A stretch of DNA of 64,000 nt from Nitrospiraceae bacterium (GCA_021373015.1 JAJFTJ010000005.1:306997-370996); one strand, 5' to 3'. Positions 28,982 through 37,802 are shown, counted from the first letter of the stretch. A program made the numbers and translations. The notes: generated from the sequence alone by a model not told the origin.

Positions 28982-29472
28982 GGAGTACCGCCGTCCACAA
29001 TACTGTGTTCATCCCACATAAACCAGTTCCCAGTATCCAACATGAATGAATATGTATTAGAAAAAATATTATAATGTTCCTCTTCCTCGCTGATCAGCCT
29101 TTTAAATAAAAGTTTTTCTTTTTCTTTTTTTGCCTCTGACAAGGCTTTTTTATAAAAATTTATTCCTTCATTCTCCATTGTCATAGAAACCTTGAATGCA
29201 TCAAGTTCATAGTTAGTTGCCTCCACCCTTTTCAGCATCGCATCTTTCATTAATTCAAATATTGTTTTAATATTTCTCATGGGGGTGGTATCTGAATTAG
29301 ATATATCCAAACCCTTAAATATTTTTGAAAGCATTTCAAGATGCCTTTCTTCATCAGCCATTATACTCAGAAACATCTTTTTCCCTATGGGATTTTTTGT
29401 TTTGTCCGCTGCTTCTTTGTAAAATTTTATTGCATCAGTTTCCATTTTCACTGCCAATTCAATTGCAGTCAT
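28972..29472 (-). CDS. Ferritin-like / rubrerythrin-type diiron protein
   Basis: About 166 residues. It has two helical Glu-rich metal motifs: KMETDAIKFYKEAA with ADEERHLEML, and MENEGINFYKKAL with SEEEEHYNIF. These supply the E-x6-Y...E-x2-H diiron pattern of rubrerythrins. No C-terminal rubredoxin domain is present, so it is a short ('sulerythrin-like') form. Start 29472 is chosen because AGGAGG lies 6 bases upstream; a longer frame begins 7 codons earlier. Likely a peroxide-reducing or iron-storing enzyme, in an operon with another ferritin-like protein, a nitroreductase and Fe-SOD. Confidence 0.85.
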   Translation of the reverse strand: MTAIELAVKMETDAIKFYKEAADKTKNPIGKKMFLSIMADEERHLEMLSKIFKGLDISNSDTTPMRNIKTIFELMKDAMLKRVEATNYELDAFKVSMTMENEGINFYKKALSEAKKEKEKLLFKRLISEEEEHYNIFSNTYSFMLDTGNWFMWDEHSIVDGGTPWA

Positions 29473-29489
29473 TACAAACCTCCTGTTAT

Positions 29490-29978
29490 TCAAACAGATA
29501 GCTTTCTCTTTAATGCGTTAAGATATTTTATATGTTTTATCTCCTGAGCCATCATTTCCTTAAAAACAACTTTAGCATTATTGTCTTGCGCTGAAATAGA
29601 AAACTTTCGATATAGATTATATGCCTTGCCTTCAATTTCAAGTGCAAGATTAAGCGTTTGATTCTCATCTATGAAAATATGTTTTTCAAGTCTTGCCTCA
29701 AGGTCTATCACCGGAATACCGGCCTCTGTAAAAGATGCATCTGCAGTGTCCTTAAAATTTTCAAAGCCGGTAATATCCTTATCTTCGATAAGAGATTGAT
29801 AGAGAAATTGGATAAAATGCATATGTTTTTCTTCAAATCCTGAGAGATCAGTGAATATTTTAACTACGCTCTTGTTTGTTGAATTCTGAGCTGCCTCAGA
29901 ATAAAAATCTTTTGTGCCTTTTTCCATAAGATACGCTTCAATGAGCGACTGAATTAGATCTTCCTTTCCCGTAAGCAT
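29490..29978 (-). CDS. Second ferritin-like diiron protein
   Basis: 162 residues with the same two-motif ferritin-like architecture: LMEKGTKDFYSEAA with SGFEEKHMHFIQFL, and LEIEGKAYNLYRKF with MAQEIKHIKYLNAL. Each half gives a Glu plus Glu-x2-His set. It is a paralogue of the following gene, with which it is separated by only 17 bases. The ATG start has a Shine-Dalgarno (AAGGAG) unusually far upstream (about 15 bases) and a competing short frame between, so translation may be weak. Confidence 0.82.
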   Translation of the reverse strand: MLTGKEDLIQSLIEAYLMEKGTKDFYSEAAQNSTNKSVVKIFTDLSGFEEKHMHFIQFLYQSLIEDKDITGFENFKDTADASFTEAGIPVIDLEARLEKHIFIDENQTLNLALEIEGKAYNLYRKFSISAQDNNAKVVFKEMMAQEIKHIKYLNALKRKLSV

Positions 29979-29998
29979 TATGTCTTTAACATACTCCT

Positions 29999-30628
29999 TT
30001 AATAAGAATTAAATTTCACAAAATCCTTCAAATCTCTTCTGTATGCCCTTGGAAGGAGATTGATCCCTCTTCTGAGATAACCCAATGCTATTAACATCGG
30101 GATAACCGTGTCCCGTGGAATATTGAACTCTTTTTTTACGCTGTCTTCATCGAAACCATCCATAGGATGTGTTTCCAATCCTAATCCTTTTGCTGCAACC
30201 ATAAGATTCATTGCAAAAAGCGATGTATTTTTTACTGCAAAGATTTTCCTTTTAATGCTGTCTTTCTCTCCATAAAGATTTTTGACCATTCCTCTATATG
30301 TGTCTTTCATATCAGGTTTAATATATCCAAGCTTTTCCCAGTTATCAAGCACCGTCTCCAGGTTTTCTTCAACTGCATTCGGGTCAGCAACAACAATAAG
30401 CACAATCGAAGCTTCTTCAATTTTAGGCTGGTTGAACGCACATTTTCTCAGGATTTTTTTCCTTTCTGTGTCATTAACTGCTACAATTTTCCATGGTTGA
30501 AGGTTTAAAGATGAAGGAGCAAGATTCGCCAGTTCAAACAGTTCTTTTAATTTGTCCTCTGATATTTTCTTGTTTTCTTCAAAGAAATTAATCGATCGCC
30601 TATTCTTGATCGCCTCAATGACATCCAT
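29999..30628 (-). CDS. Nitroreductase family FMN oxidoreductase
   Basis: 209 residues. The N-terminal IKNRRSINFF and LAPSSLNLQPWKIVAV motifs are typical FMN-binding signatures of the nitroreductase superfamily, followed by GLGLETHPMDGF and MLIALGYLRRG near the C-terminus. These cytoplasmic dimers use NAD(P)H to reduce quinones, nitro compounds or other acceptors. GGAGGTGCT precedes the ATG. It lies 26 bases after the SOD gene in the oxidative-stress operon; the physiological substrate cannot be deduced. Confidence 0.9.
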   Translation of the reverse strand: MDVIEAIKNRRSINFFEENKKISEDKLKELFELANLAPSSLNLQPWKIVAVNDTERKKILRKCAFNQPKIEEASIVLIVVADPNAVEENLETVLDNWEKLGYIKPDMKDTYRGMVKNLYGEKDSIKRKIFAVKNTSLFAMNLMVAAKGLGLETHPMDGFDEDSVKKEFNIPRDTVIPMLIALGYLRRGINLLPRAYRRDLKDFVKFNSY

Positions 30629-30654
30629 AGCACCTCCATTGTATAAAATACAGT

Positions 30655-31230
30655 TTATTTTAATCTTGACTCTGCTGCATCCCAGTCAATGTTTTTAAAA
30701 AATGCTTCTATATAATCAATCCTCTTAAGTCCATAATCAAGCATAAATGCGTGCTCAAACAAATCCATTACCAATAACGGATTGCATCCAGCAGGATGAG
30801 CAACATCATGCTCATTTATCCAGAAATTTATCATTCTACCTGAAATTTTATCCTCATATAAAACTGCCCACCCTATTCCCCTCATAGTGCCAGTTGCCTT
30901 AAAATCCTTTTCCCATGCTTCATAACTGCCGAAGTTCTCAATAAGTTTCTTAAATATTTTTTTATTTTTATCTGTTTTGCTGCCGCCGAGATTTTCAAAA
31001 TAATATTCATGAAGTCTCATTCCGTTGAATTCCCAGCCAAGTCTTCTTTTAAGTTCTGTAAATTCAGGAAGTCCTGTCTTGCCATCTTTAAGCATCTGAT
31101 CCAGCGTATCCAACAACTTGTTTGTATTAGTCACGTATCCCTGATAAAGTGTAAAATGATTTTTTAAAAGTGTTTCGCTTAATCCTTCCATTCCTACTAA
31201 TTTTGAATAATCTTTCGCTGTGTATGGCAT
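30655..31230 (-). CDS. sodB: Superoxide dismutase (Fe/Mn family)
   Basis: 191 residues. It dismutates superoxide to O2 and peroxide. The four metal ligands can be placed: His in LLKNHFTLYQGYV, His in GMRLHEYYFENLGG, and Asp/His in MDLFEHAFMLDYG. The usual DVWEHAYYLDY sequence is altered to DLFEHAF, and the gateway region reads NEHDVAHPAG with His in the Gln/His second-sphere area. Metal choice is uncertain; Fe is more likely in an anaerobe. AGGAG precedes the ATG. First gene of the minus-strand stress operon, downstream of the short Cys-peptide gene. Confidence 0.92.
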   Translation of the reverse strand: MPYTAKDYSKLVGMEGLSETLLKNHFTLYQGYVTNTNKLLDTLDQMLKDGKTGLPEFTELKRRLGWEFNGMRLHEYYFENLGGSKTDKNKKIFKKLIENFGSYEAWEKDFKATGTMRGIGWAVLYEDKISGRMINFWINEHDVAHPAGCNPLLVMDLFEHAFMLDYGLKRIDYIEAFFKNIDWDAAESRLK

Positions 31231-31362
31231 ATTATCTGTCTCCTTTTTGTTCTTTGTCAGGCATGAATTAAAAACATATCATGAAAAACTCAAAGTTTTC
31301 TTAATCAAATTTATTTCTCGTTCGCCTACATTCTTAAACAGGAGATTTAATCCCAAAAACAA

Positions 31363-31387
31363 ACAGGGAGAGAATTTCTCTCCCTGT
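31363..31387 (-). terminator. Terminator/attenuator between the Cys-rich peptide gene and sodB
   Basis: ACAGGGAGAG pairs perfectly with CTCTCCCTGT around AATTT. On the minus strand it is followed by TTTGTTTTT. It ends the peptide transcript about 100 bases after its stop and lies about 130 bases before the sodB start, so it could also act as a leaky attenuator. Confidence 0.75.
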
Positions 31388-31488
31388 AATACAGCTATTT
31401 ACAGCTTATTTCTGTGAAAAAAATACGCAGCATTTTCAAAGTCTTCATATGCTTTCCCTTTTAAACTAAAGACCCTTTTTGTAAAAGA

Positions 31489-31551
31489 CTAGCATGAGCT
31501 CTTGCACTTGCAAGTTGTAGCTGATTTCTTTGTGATTTTTACTATCTTCAT
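31489..31551 (-). CDS. 20-residue Cys-rich peptide (MKIVKITKKSATTCKCKSSC)
   Basis: A very short reading frame with every expression signal in place: a strong minus-strand promoter at 31624-31651, GGGAGGTGA spaced correctly before the ATG, and a rho-independent terminator downstream. The product is basic at the N-terminus and ends in a C-x-C-x3-C cluster, the last Cys being the final residue. It is not SCIFF or any peptide family I recognise. It could be a peptide that is later modified, a metal-binding peptide or a Cys-sensing leader for the sodB operon. Confidence 0.6.
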   Translation of the reverse strand: MKIVKITKKSATTCKCKSSC

Positions 31552-31623
31552 AAAATTCACCTCCCTTTTTATTTGTTAAACATTCTAGAAAAACCCGGTC
31601 ATAATTAACCAATCATATTTAAA

Positions 31624-31651
31624 AGTATACCATACAAAAAACATGTGTCAA
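31624..31651 (-). promoter_or_regulatory. Sigma-70 promoter of the 20-residue peptide gene
   Basis: On the minus strand: TTGACA (31646-31651), a 16-base spacer, and TATACT (31624-31629). Close to consensus. The predicted leader is about 65 bases before the peptide ATG. Confidence 0.72.
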
Positions 31652-31689
31652 ATACAATCCGCACTCTACAATCCTCACTCAAGTAACTC

Positions 31690-31719
31690 TTGAATAAAAT
31701 ACCCTGTAACCCTTATAAT
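31690..31719 (+). promoter_or_regulatory. Sigma-70 promoter of the amidase operon
   Basis: TTGAAT at 31690-31695, an 18-base spacer and a perfect TATAAT at 31714-31719, about 34 bases before the amidase ATG. Confidence 0.6.
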
Positions 31720-31752
31720 TATTCAAATTTTGGAAACTAATAAAAGGATAAA

Positions 31753-32937
31753 ATGACAGGATATAAGAAAAAATTTAAGCTATTATTGCCTGTAATCATA
31801 TTTATTATTTTTCAGATAACATCCTTTTTATCATTCGCTGATGATCAACCTTTAAAAAAATCGGAAGTTAAAGATATCAAACACTGGTCAGCAAAAGGAT
31901 ATACAAGGGTTGTTGTTGAGTTTTCTGAACCGATAACTTATATCTCAAAGCGCATATCTGGGCCTGACAGACTATATTTTGATCTGCAAAATACAAAGAT
32001 ATCCAAAGAAATAAACACTGCACTTCCTGTTGGCGACGGCATACTTAAGACAGTTCGCGCTGGCCAATTCAACAGCGAGACTGTCCGAGTTGTTCTTGAC
32101 CTTGAGGAAATAGATGACTTCCATTCTTTTTTTATGGATGATCCTGCGAAACTTGTAATCGATGTTTATGGCACAACAAAAAAAACAAAACAGCCGGCAC
32201 AAAAACCTGAAATAAGTCCTATAATTATCGTGATCGATCCAGGGCATGGAGGCCATGATCCCGGAGCTGTCGGAGGGAAAGGGCTTTATGAAAAAGATGT
32301 AGTCCTTGATATTGGGCTTAAGCTAAAAAAGGTTCTATCAGAAAATAAGAATATAAAAGTTTATATGACAAGAGACAGAGATGTATTTATCCCTTTAGTA
32401 GAGAGAACAGCTTTTGCAAATACTAAAAATGCCGACCTTTTTGTATCCATACATGCAAATGCAAGTCCTTCCCGCAATGCAAAAGGAGTTGAAACCTATC
32501 TCCTGAATTGGACTACTGACAATGAAGCTATAAGGGTCTCTGCAAGAGAAAATGCCATATCAGTTAAAAAAATGAAGGAACACATGAACAGATATAAAAG
32601 CGATGTTGATAAGATAGTGGGTGATTTCAAAAGAGGCTTAAAAAGAGATGAATCCATTAAACTTGCAGGGCATATACATAAAACACTTGTATCAACCCTT
32701 GACGAAAACTACAGCAAGACTAAAGATCTTGGCGTAAAAAATGCGCTTTTTTTTGTATTGTTCGGAGCAAAAATGCCTTCTGTATTGGCAGAAGTTTCAT
32801 TTATAAGCAATCCTGTTGAGGAAAAACTGCTCAAGAAAGATTCTTACAGAGGAGATATCGCAAAAGCTCTGGCAAAAGGCATTCATACTTATCTATCTAA
32901 AAATTCTGCGGATCAAAAAATAGCTAAACTAAGGTAA
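31753..32937 (+). CDS. N-acetylmuramoyl-L-alanine amidase with AMIN domain (AmiC-like)
   Basis: 394 residues: a signal peptide (about 1-28), an AMIN domain (about 35-140) that directs such enzymes to septal peptidoglycan, and an Amidase_3 catalytic domain (about 155-385). Zinc-site motifs are visible: VIDPGHGGHDPGAVG (first His), KDVVLDIGLKLKK (Glu), FVSIHANASP (second His), and a late SVLAEVSFISNPVEE (catalytic Glu). It cleaves the amide between MurNAc and L-Ala during daughter-cell separation. Its own promoter precedes it; an EcfT gene follows after 2 bases. Confidence 0.93.
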   Translation: MTGYKKKFKLLLPVIIFIIFQITSFLSFADDQPLKKSEVKDIKHWSAKGYTRVVVEFSEPITYISKRISGPDRLYFDLQNTKISKEINTALPVGDGILKTVRAGQFNSETVRVVLDLEEIDDFHSFFMDDPAKLVIDVYGTTKKTKQPAQKPEISPIIIVIDPGHGGHDPGAVGGKGLYEKDVVLDIGLKLKKVLSENKNIKVYMTRDRDVFIPLVERTAFANTKNADLFVSIHANASPSRNAKGVETYLLNWTTDNEAIRVSARENAISVKKMKEHMNRYKSDVDKIVGDFKRGLKRDESIKLAGHIHKTLVSTLDENYSKTKDLGVKNALFFVLFGAKMPSVLAEVSFISNPVEEKLLKKDSYRGDIAKALAKGIHTYLSKNSADQKIAKLR

Positions 32938-32939
32938 CC

Positions 32940-33548
32940 TTGCAGCCTCAAATAAAAATATTAATTTACATCTGCTTTATCATTTCACTTTTTATCATAC
33001 AGAAACTTGCGTTTTATTTGTTTGCCTTATTAATAATTTTCATTTTGCTTTCAAGGATTCAAATTTCATCCCTTAAAAAAGGAGGCTTCACAATAGGACT
33101 TTTCATCCTATTTACATTTATAAGCAATTTATTTTACAGCCAAGGAAAGATAATTTACAGCACTGGTTCAATATTCATAACAGAAGAAGCCATAAAAATT
33201 GCGACAATACGTTCATCAAGGATATTTCTTATGGTTGCCGGAGCTAAGATACTGACAGCAGGCATACCTTTGGAAACATTGCTCAGCTCTGTAGCAGCTA
33301 TATTCAAGCCTTTTAAAAAACTCAGACTGCCAGTAGATGAGTTTTTCTCGACAATGAGTCTTTCTGTAAAATGCATTCCTGCATTAGAAAAATATTTTAC
33401 AGAAAACTTCAAAAATACCAGCGAGGGCATTAAAAAAGGCAATGTTTTTTTAAAAGCCAAAATTTTATCACAATCTCTTATTCCAATGTTCATTGAGACA
33501 TTGCAAAAACCTGAAGTCTTTTTCGAGGATACAAATGTCAACTTTTGA
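32940..33548 (+). CDS. EcfT/CbiQ-like transmembrane component
   Basis: 202 residues with four or five hydrophobic segments (about 5-40, 50-70, 95-110). The C-terminal half has two cytoplasmic helices resembling the EcfT coupling region (VDEFFSTMSLSVKCIPALEK). EcfT links ATPases to a substrate-binding S component of ECF vitamin or metal transporters. No ATPase or S gene is adjacent, so the partner is unknown. The start is TTG with AAGGT upstream. It lies 2 bases after the amidase and overlaps the next gene by 14 bp. Confidence 0.72.
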   Translation: MQPQIKILIYICFIISLFIIQKLAFYLFALLIIFILLSRIQISSLKKGGFTIGLFILFTFISNLFYSQGKIIYSTGSIFITEEAIKIATIRSSRIFLMVAGAKILTAGIPLETLLSSVAAIFKPFKKLRLPVDEFFSTMSLSVKCIPALEKYFTENFKNTSEGIKKGNVFLKAKILSQSLIPMFIETLQKPEVFFEDTNVNF

Positions 33549-35118
33549 TCTGCTTATTAAAAACAGTATTGTATTCGACGGCACAGGGGAAAAACCTTTT
33601 AATGCCGATATCGGAATAATCAAAAATAAAATTGCACTTATAGAAAAATCAATTCCGAATTCAAGCGCCAAAAAAATCATAGATACAAAAGGGCTCGCTG
33701 TCTCGCCGGGATTTATTGATACACATTCACACTCTGAATTTACTATTCTTGCTGACCCGCGAGCAGAAGGGAAAATATCTCAGGGTGTTACAACAGAAAT
33801 AAACGGCAACTGCGGCATGTCAGCCGCTCCTTTATTGAAAGAGGCATTCGAACATAGAGAGAAAGACCTTAAAGAACTTGGGATAAAAGAACGATGGAAA
33901 AGTTTAAAAGAATATCTAAACATTTTAAGAAAAAAAGGAACTGCTCTTAATTTTGCCACACTGGCAGGGCATGGTAATATCCGTGCATCTGTAATCGGTT
34001 ATAAAGACACTGCCTATAATTCAAGAACAATTAGCAGAATGCAGAACATTCTCAAAGAGACATTGAGACAGGGAGCAATAGGCATATCAACAGGCCTGAT
34101 CTATCCGCCAGGAATTTATTCTGACACAGAAGAACTTATGCAGCTTACAAAAAAAATGCCTAAAAATAAAAAAATTTATACATCACATATGAGAAGTGAA
34201 GGCAACAGACTCATAGAATCAATAAGTGAAATAATACGTATAGGAAGAGAAGGGAGAACGAAAATTCATATATCCCATATAAAAACAAGCGGGAAAAATA
34301 ACTGGCACAAGATTAATTCTGCAATATCTCTAATAGAACATGCGCGGTCTGAAGGAATTAAAATTACATGCGACAGATATCCTTATACTGCATCAAGCAC
34401 AGACCTTGACACAATACTTCCATCATGGACATATGACGGAGGAACAGAACAGGAGATCACAAGGCTGAAAAAAAAATTAATCAGAGAGAACATAAAAAAA
34501 CAGATCATTGCATTGCATCCTGATAATGACTATTGGGAAAGGGTAAGCATATCAAGCATTTCAACTAAAAAAAATAAATGGATGGAAGGAAAAACACTCC
34601 ATTATATTTCAAAAAAAATTAAAAAAGATTACATAGAAACTTTGTTCCAGATTCTTCTGGAAGAAAAGCTCAGAGTCAGCGCAATATTTTCCACTATGAA
34701 TGAAGACAATCTCATAAGATTCCTTTCTCTGCCTTACACAATGATAGGTTCAGACAGCTCTGCACGGTGTTCATCAGGGATAACATCACACGGCAAGCCC
34801 CATCCAAGAGGGTTTGGGACATTTCCCAGATTTTTAGGCAGGTATGTCAGAGATAAAAAACTCATGGAGATGAGCAAGGCTATTCATAAAATAACGATGT
34901 TATCGGCTGATACATTCGGGATTAAGAATAGAGGTGTGATTAAAAAAAATGCATTTGCAGATATAGTTATTTTTGACCTTGAAAAAATCATTGATAAAGC
35001 AACTTTTGTCAAACCTTTTCTGAAATCAGAAGGAATACATCATGTTATAGTCAACGGTGGAATTGCTTATACTGAAGGGAAATTAACAAATGAAATGTCA
35101 GGAATGATTCTGATATAA
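33535..35118 (+). CDS. D-aminoacylase-like amidohydrolase
   Basis: About 527 residues, amidohydrolase superfamily, N-acyl-D-amino-acid deacylase branch. It starts with IKNSIVFDGTG, followed by the metal-binding HSHSEF motif in GFIDTHSHSEFTILADPRAEG, GVTTEINGNCGMSAAPL, and the later HISHIKTSGKNNW and DRYPYTASS motifs. The family hydrolyses N-acyl-D-amino acids or related dihydropyrimidine-type substrates. The ATG at 33535 with GAGGA is preferred to a longer upstream frame. Behind a peptidoglycan amidase and EcfT, it may recycle D-amino acids from the cell wall. Confidence 0.85.
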   Translation: MSTFDLLIKNSIVFDGTGEKPFNADIGIIKNKIALIEKSIPNSSAKKIIDTKGLAVSPGFIDTHSHSEFTILADPRAEGKISQGVTTEINGNCGMSAAPLLKEAFEHREKDLKELGIKERWKSLKEYLNILRKKGTALNFATLAGHGNIRASVIGYKDTAYNSRTISRMQNILKETLRQGAIGISTGLIYPPGIYSDTEELMQLTKKMPKNKKIYTSHMRSEGNRLIESISEIIRIGREGRTKIHISHIKTSGKNNWHKINSAISLIEHARSEGIKITCDRYPYTASSTDLDTILPSWTYDGGTEQEITRLKKKLIRENIKKQIIALHPDNDYWERVSISSISTKKNKWMEGKTLHYISKKIKKDYIETLFQILLEEKLRVSAIFSTMNEDNLIRFLSLPYTMIGSDSSARCSSGITSHGKPHPRGFGTFPRFLGRYVRDKKLMEMSKAIHKITMLSADTFGIKNRGVIKKNAFADIVIFDLEKIIDKATFVKPFLKSEGIHHVIVNGGIAYTEGKLTNEMSGMILI

Positions 35119-35153
35119 TCTTCAATAATTCGTAAAAATATGGAGGAGGGATC

Positions 35154-35771
35154 ATGAGCAAAAAAATAATTTTAGCGTCTTTGATTTTTGTCTTTATGTT
35201 TTGTTTCAGTGCTTATGCAGTAGATATAACAGGCACATGGCAGGGCAATGACGGAGGCCAGTACTACATTAGACAACTAGGGAACACTATCTGGTGGTAC
35301 GGTGAAAATTCTCCAAACAGTCCTTCATGGTCAAATGTTTCGCATGGTTCCATAAGCGGGAATATGCTCAATCTTCAATGGGCAGATGTTCCAAAAGGCA
35401 GAATGATGAACAGCGGCACTCTTCTGCTTGAGTTGATAAATGAAGGGAAAATAGTTGCAAAACAAAAAACAGGCGGATTCGGCGGTTCAGAATGGACAAA
35501 AAAAGGATATATTCCTCCTCAGCAGCCCCAGACAAAAGGATTCAATAACCCAATGTACAAAGGGCACAGGGTTGATATATGTCTGAACTGGGGAACAGGA
35601 TGTGAAAAACCGGCAGCAGACAGATTCTGTAAAGAGATGGGCTTTAGACAGGCAAAATCATGGAAAGTTGCATGGGATATCGGCCATATCACACCAACAA
35701 TAGTTATCGGAGACAATAAGATATGCAACCAGCAGTATTGCGATGGTTTTTCTTTTATTGAGTGTCAGTAA
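35154..35771 (+). CDS. Secreted two-domain protein, function unknown
   Basis: 205 residues with a signal peptide (about 1-22, ending SAYA). The N-terminal domain (about 25-110) begins ITGTWQGNDGGQYYIRQLG and is Trp/Gly-rich, like small lipocalin-type or beta-barrel modules. After a Pro/Gln linker, the C-terminal domain (about 130-205) is Cys-rich (VDICLNWGTGCEKPAADRFC, KICNQQYCDGFSFIEC), with six Cys that could form three disulfides. I do not recognise its exact family. The GGAGGAGGG site is strong. It ends inside the 3' end of obg on the other strand (17-bp overlap). Confidence 0.65.
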   Translation: MSKKIILASLIFVFMFCFSAYAVDITGTWQGNDGGQYYIRQLGNTIWWYGENSPNSPSWSNVSHGSISGNMLNLQWADVPKGRMMNSGTLLLELINEGKIVAKQKTGGFGGSEWTKKGYIPPQQPQTKGFNNPMYKGHRVDICLNWGTGCEKPAADRFCKEMGFRQAKSWKVAWDIGHITPTIVIGDNKICNQQYCDGFSFIECQ

Positions 35772-36759
35772 GTTTAGCGGCAAGATAAGCCAGAAGCTTA
35801 TTAATGCCCTTACCAGTAGCAGAGGAAATCTCGAAAAAATCGAGCTTGTGTTTTTTGCAGTATTTTGCAAGTTTGTCTAGTTTTTCTTTGCTGCCGCTTA
35901 TGTCAATTTTAGCAGCAACAACTGCTTGAGGTTTTTCAAGGAGCTTGGGACTGTAAAGTTCAAGCTCCTTATTTATTTTGTCAAAGTTCTTAACAGGGTC
36001 GTCTTCTGACATTTCTGACACATCAACAAGATGAAGCAGTATCGATGTTCTTTCAACATGTCTTAAAAACTGGAAGCCAAGTCCAGCGCCTTTGTGTGCG
36101 CCTTCGATTAATCCCGGGATATCTGCAACAACAAAACTTCTATAATTCTTAAGTTTTACAACTCCGAGATTTGGGACTAATGTTGTGAATGGATAATCTG
36201 CAATCTTTGGCTTTGCAGACGAGATAACTGATATCAAAGTTGATTTGCCTGCATTTGGTAATCCTATTAATCCTACATCTGCAAGCAGTTTTAATTCTAT
36301 AATCAAATCTCTTGCTTCGCCCTCTTCTCCGGGCTGTGCAAATTTCGGAGCCTGCCTCACAGCAGTCGCAAAATGCGAATTTCCTTGTCCGCCTCTTCCG
36401 CCTTTTGCAATAACAGCATCCATTCCTTCTTTATCAAGATCTGCAAGAACTTCTTCCGTGTTTTTGTTCTTGATTATAGTTCCAACCGGCACAGGTATAA
36501 TTCTATCCTCTCCATCTTTTCCGTGCATTTTCTGCCCCATGCCGTGTCCGCCCCTGCCTGCTTTATACTCGCGCTGATATCTCAGATCAAGGAGCGTATT
36601 TAATTCCCTGCTTGCCCTGAAGATTATGTGCCCGCCTCTTCCGCCGTCTCCGCCGTCAGGACCGCCTCTTGGAACATATTTCTCCCTCCTGAAGCTTACG
36701 CATCCCTTGCCGCCGTCTCCAGCCTTAACATTAACTGTCACATAATCAACAAATTGCAT
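35755..36759 (-). CDS. obg: Obg/CgtA GTPase
   Basis: 334 residues. An essential GTPase acting in 50S ribosome assembly and the stringent response. The N-terminal Obg fold is Gly-rich (VKAGDGGKGCVSFRREKYVPRGGPDGGDGG, summarised as the DGGKGC...GGPDGGDGG pattern). The G domain has GLPNAGKSTL (G1), DIPGLIEGAHKGAGLG (G3) and a modified G4 region (AAKIDI instead of NKxD). The C-terminal OCT domain is absent, as in many Gram-negatives. rplU/rpmA are not upstream here. Confidence 0.95.
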   Translation of the reverse strand: MQFVDYVTVNVKAGDGGKGCVSFRREKYVPRGGPDGGDGGRGGHIIFRASRELNTLLDLRYQREYKAGRGGHGMGQKMHGKDGEDRIIPVPVGTIIKNKNTEEVLADLDKEGMDAVIAKGGRGGQGNSHFATAVRQAPKFAQPGEEGEARDLIIELKLLADVGLIGLPNAGKSTLISVISSAKPKIADYPFTTLVPNLGVVKLKNYRSFVVADIPGLIEGAHKGAGLGFQFLRHVERTSILLHLVDVSEMSEDDPVKNFDKINKELELYSPKLLEKPQAVVAAKIDISGSKEKLDKLAKYCKKHKLDFFEISSATGKGINKLLAYLAAKLTDTQ

Positions 36760-36893
36760 AATATGTATCGTAACATTTTAAATAAATCAAGGTTGATAAT
36801 TCTAAATTCTGGAATTGAGCTGAAAAATAAAAGATGAATAAAGGTTAAGAAAAGAACCAGCTTCAATATTTTGAATCGAGCAAGAATCGGTTT

Positions 36894-37802
36894 CTACGGC
36901 GGGCATTTTGCACAGACAGATGTAAACAGTGCTGTGCTTAAATATCTGTCTCCTCTATCCGGCAGAAGCACAACAATTGTTCCGCTTTTCATTTCTTTTG
37001 CTTTTTTTAATCCAGCCCACATTGCAGCTCCGCTGCTCATCCCTGCAAAAAGGCCTTCTGTTACAGCAAGCAAGCGGGTTGTGTTAAATGCATCATCATC
37101 TTCAATACTCCATTTTTCATCAAGACGCTTAGGGTCAAATATTTTAGGCACAATGCATTCTGTCATGTTCTTCAAGCCCTGAATCCTATGACCAATCACA
37201 GGCTCAACTCCAAGTATGGTTATATTGCTGTTATATTCCTTTAGTCTTTTGCCTGCCCCCATCAAAGTGCCTGTTGTGCCCATGCCTGCAATAAAAACAT
37301 TAACCTCGCCGTTAGTCTGTTCATATATTTCCTTGCCTGTTGTTTCGTAATGGGCTCTTATGTTGGCATCGTTGTCAAACTGATTAGGCATGAAATAGAT
37401 TGATCTGTCTTCGTCATATGTTTTGTGTGCCAGTCTTATTGCTCCGTCAGTGCCCTCATTCCCAGGGCTTAATATGACCTCAGCTCCAAAGGCCTCAAGA
37501 ATCCTTCTTCTTTCTATACTGACGCATGCAGGCATCACAAGTTTTACCTTATAGCCCTTTGCGCTTCCTACCATTGCCAGTCCTATCCCAGTGTTTCCAG
37601 AAGTTGCCTCGAGTATTATTGAACCGCTCTTGAGATGTCCTTGTTTTTCAGCGGTCATGATCATGTAATATGCTATTCTGTCTTTTACAGAACCGCCGGG
37701 ATTATTTCCCTCGAGCTTAACGTAAAGATTTACATTTGGATTTGGATTTATCTTGTCAAGTTTTACAAGAGGGGTATTTCCTATAGAATCAACAATGCCC
37801 AC
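36894..37802 (-). CDS. Cysteine synthase (CysK/CysM family)
   Basis: 302 residues, PLP fold type II. Motifs: LEGNNPGGSVKDR (Schiff-base Lys), EATSGNTGIGLA (substrate Ser/Thr loop), and GMGTTGTLMGAGKRLKE (phosphate loop). It forms cysteine from an O-activated serine and sulfide or a sulfur carrier. The C-terminus carries an extra VCAKCPP with two Cys. The GTG start overlaps the lysC stop by one base (TAGTG). In the same operon is a MoaD-like sulfur carrier, so a thiocarboxylate donor as in the actinobacterial CysM-CysO pair is possible but only inferred. Confidence 0.88.
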   Translation of the reverse strand: MGIVDSIGNTPLVKLDKINPNPNVNLYVKLEGNNPGGSVKDRIAYYMIMTAEKQGHLKSGSIILEATSGNTGIGLAMVGSAKGYKVKLVMPACVSIERRRILEAFGAEVILSPGNEGTDGAIRLAHKTYDEDRSIYFMPNQFDNDANIRAHYETTGKEIYEQTNGEVNVFIAGMGTTGTLMGAGKRLKEYNSNITILGVEPVIGHRIQGLKNMTECIVPKIFDPKRLDEKWSIEDDDAFNTTRLLAVTEGLFAGMSSGAAMWAGLKKAKEMKSGTIVVLLPDRGDRYLSTALFTSVCAKCPP

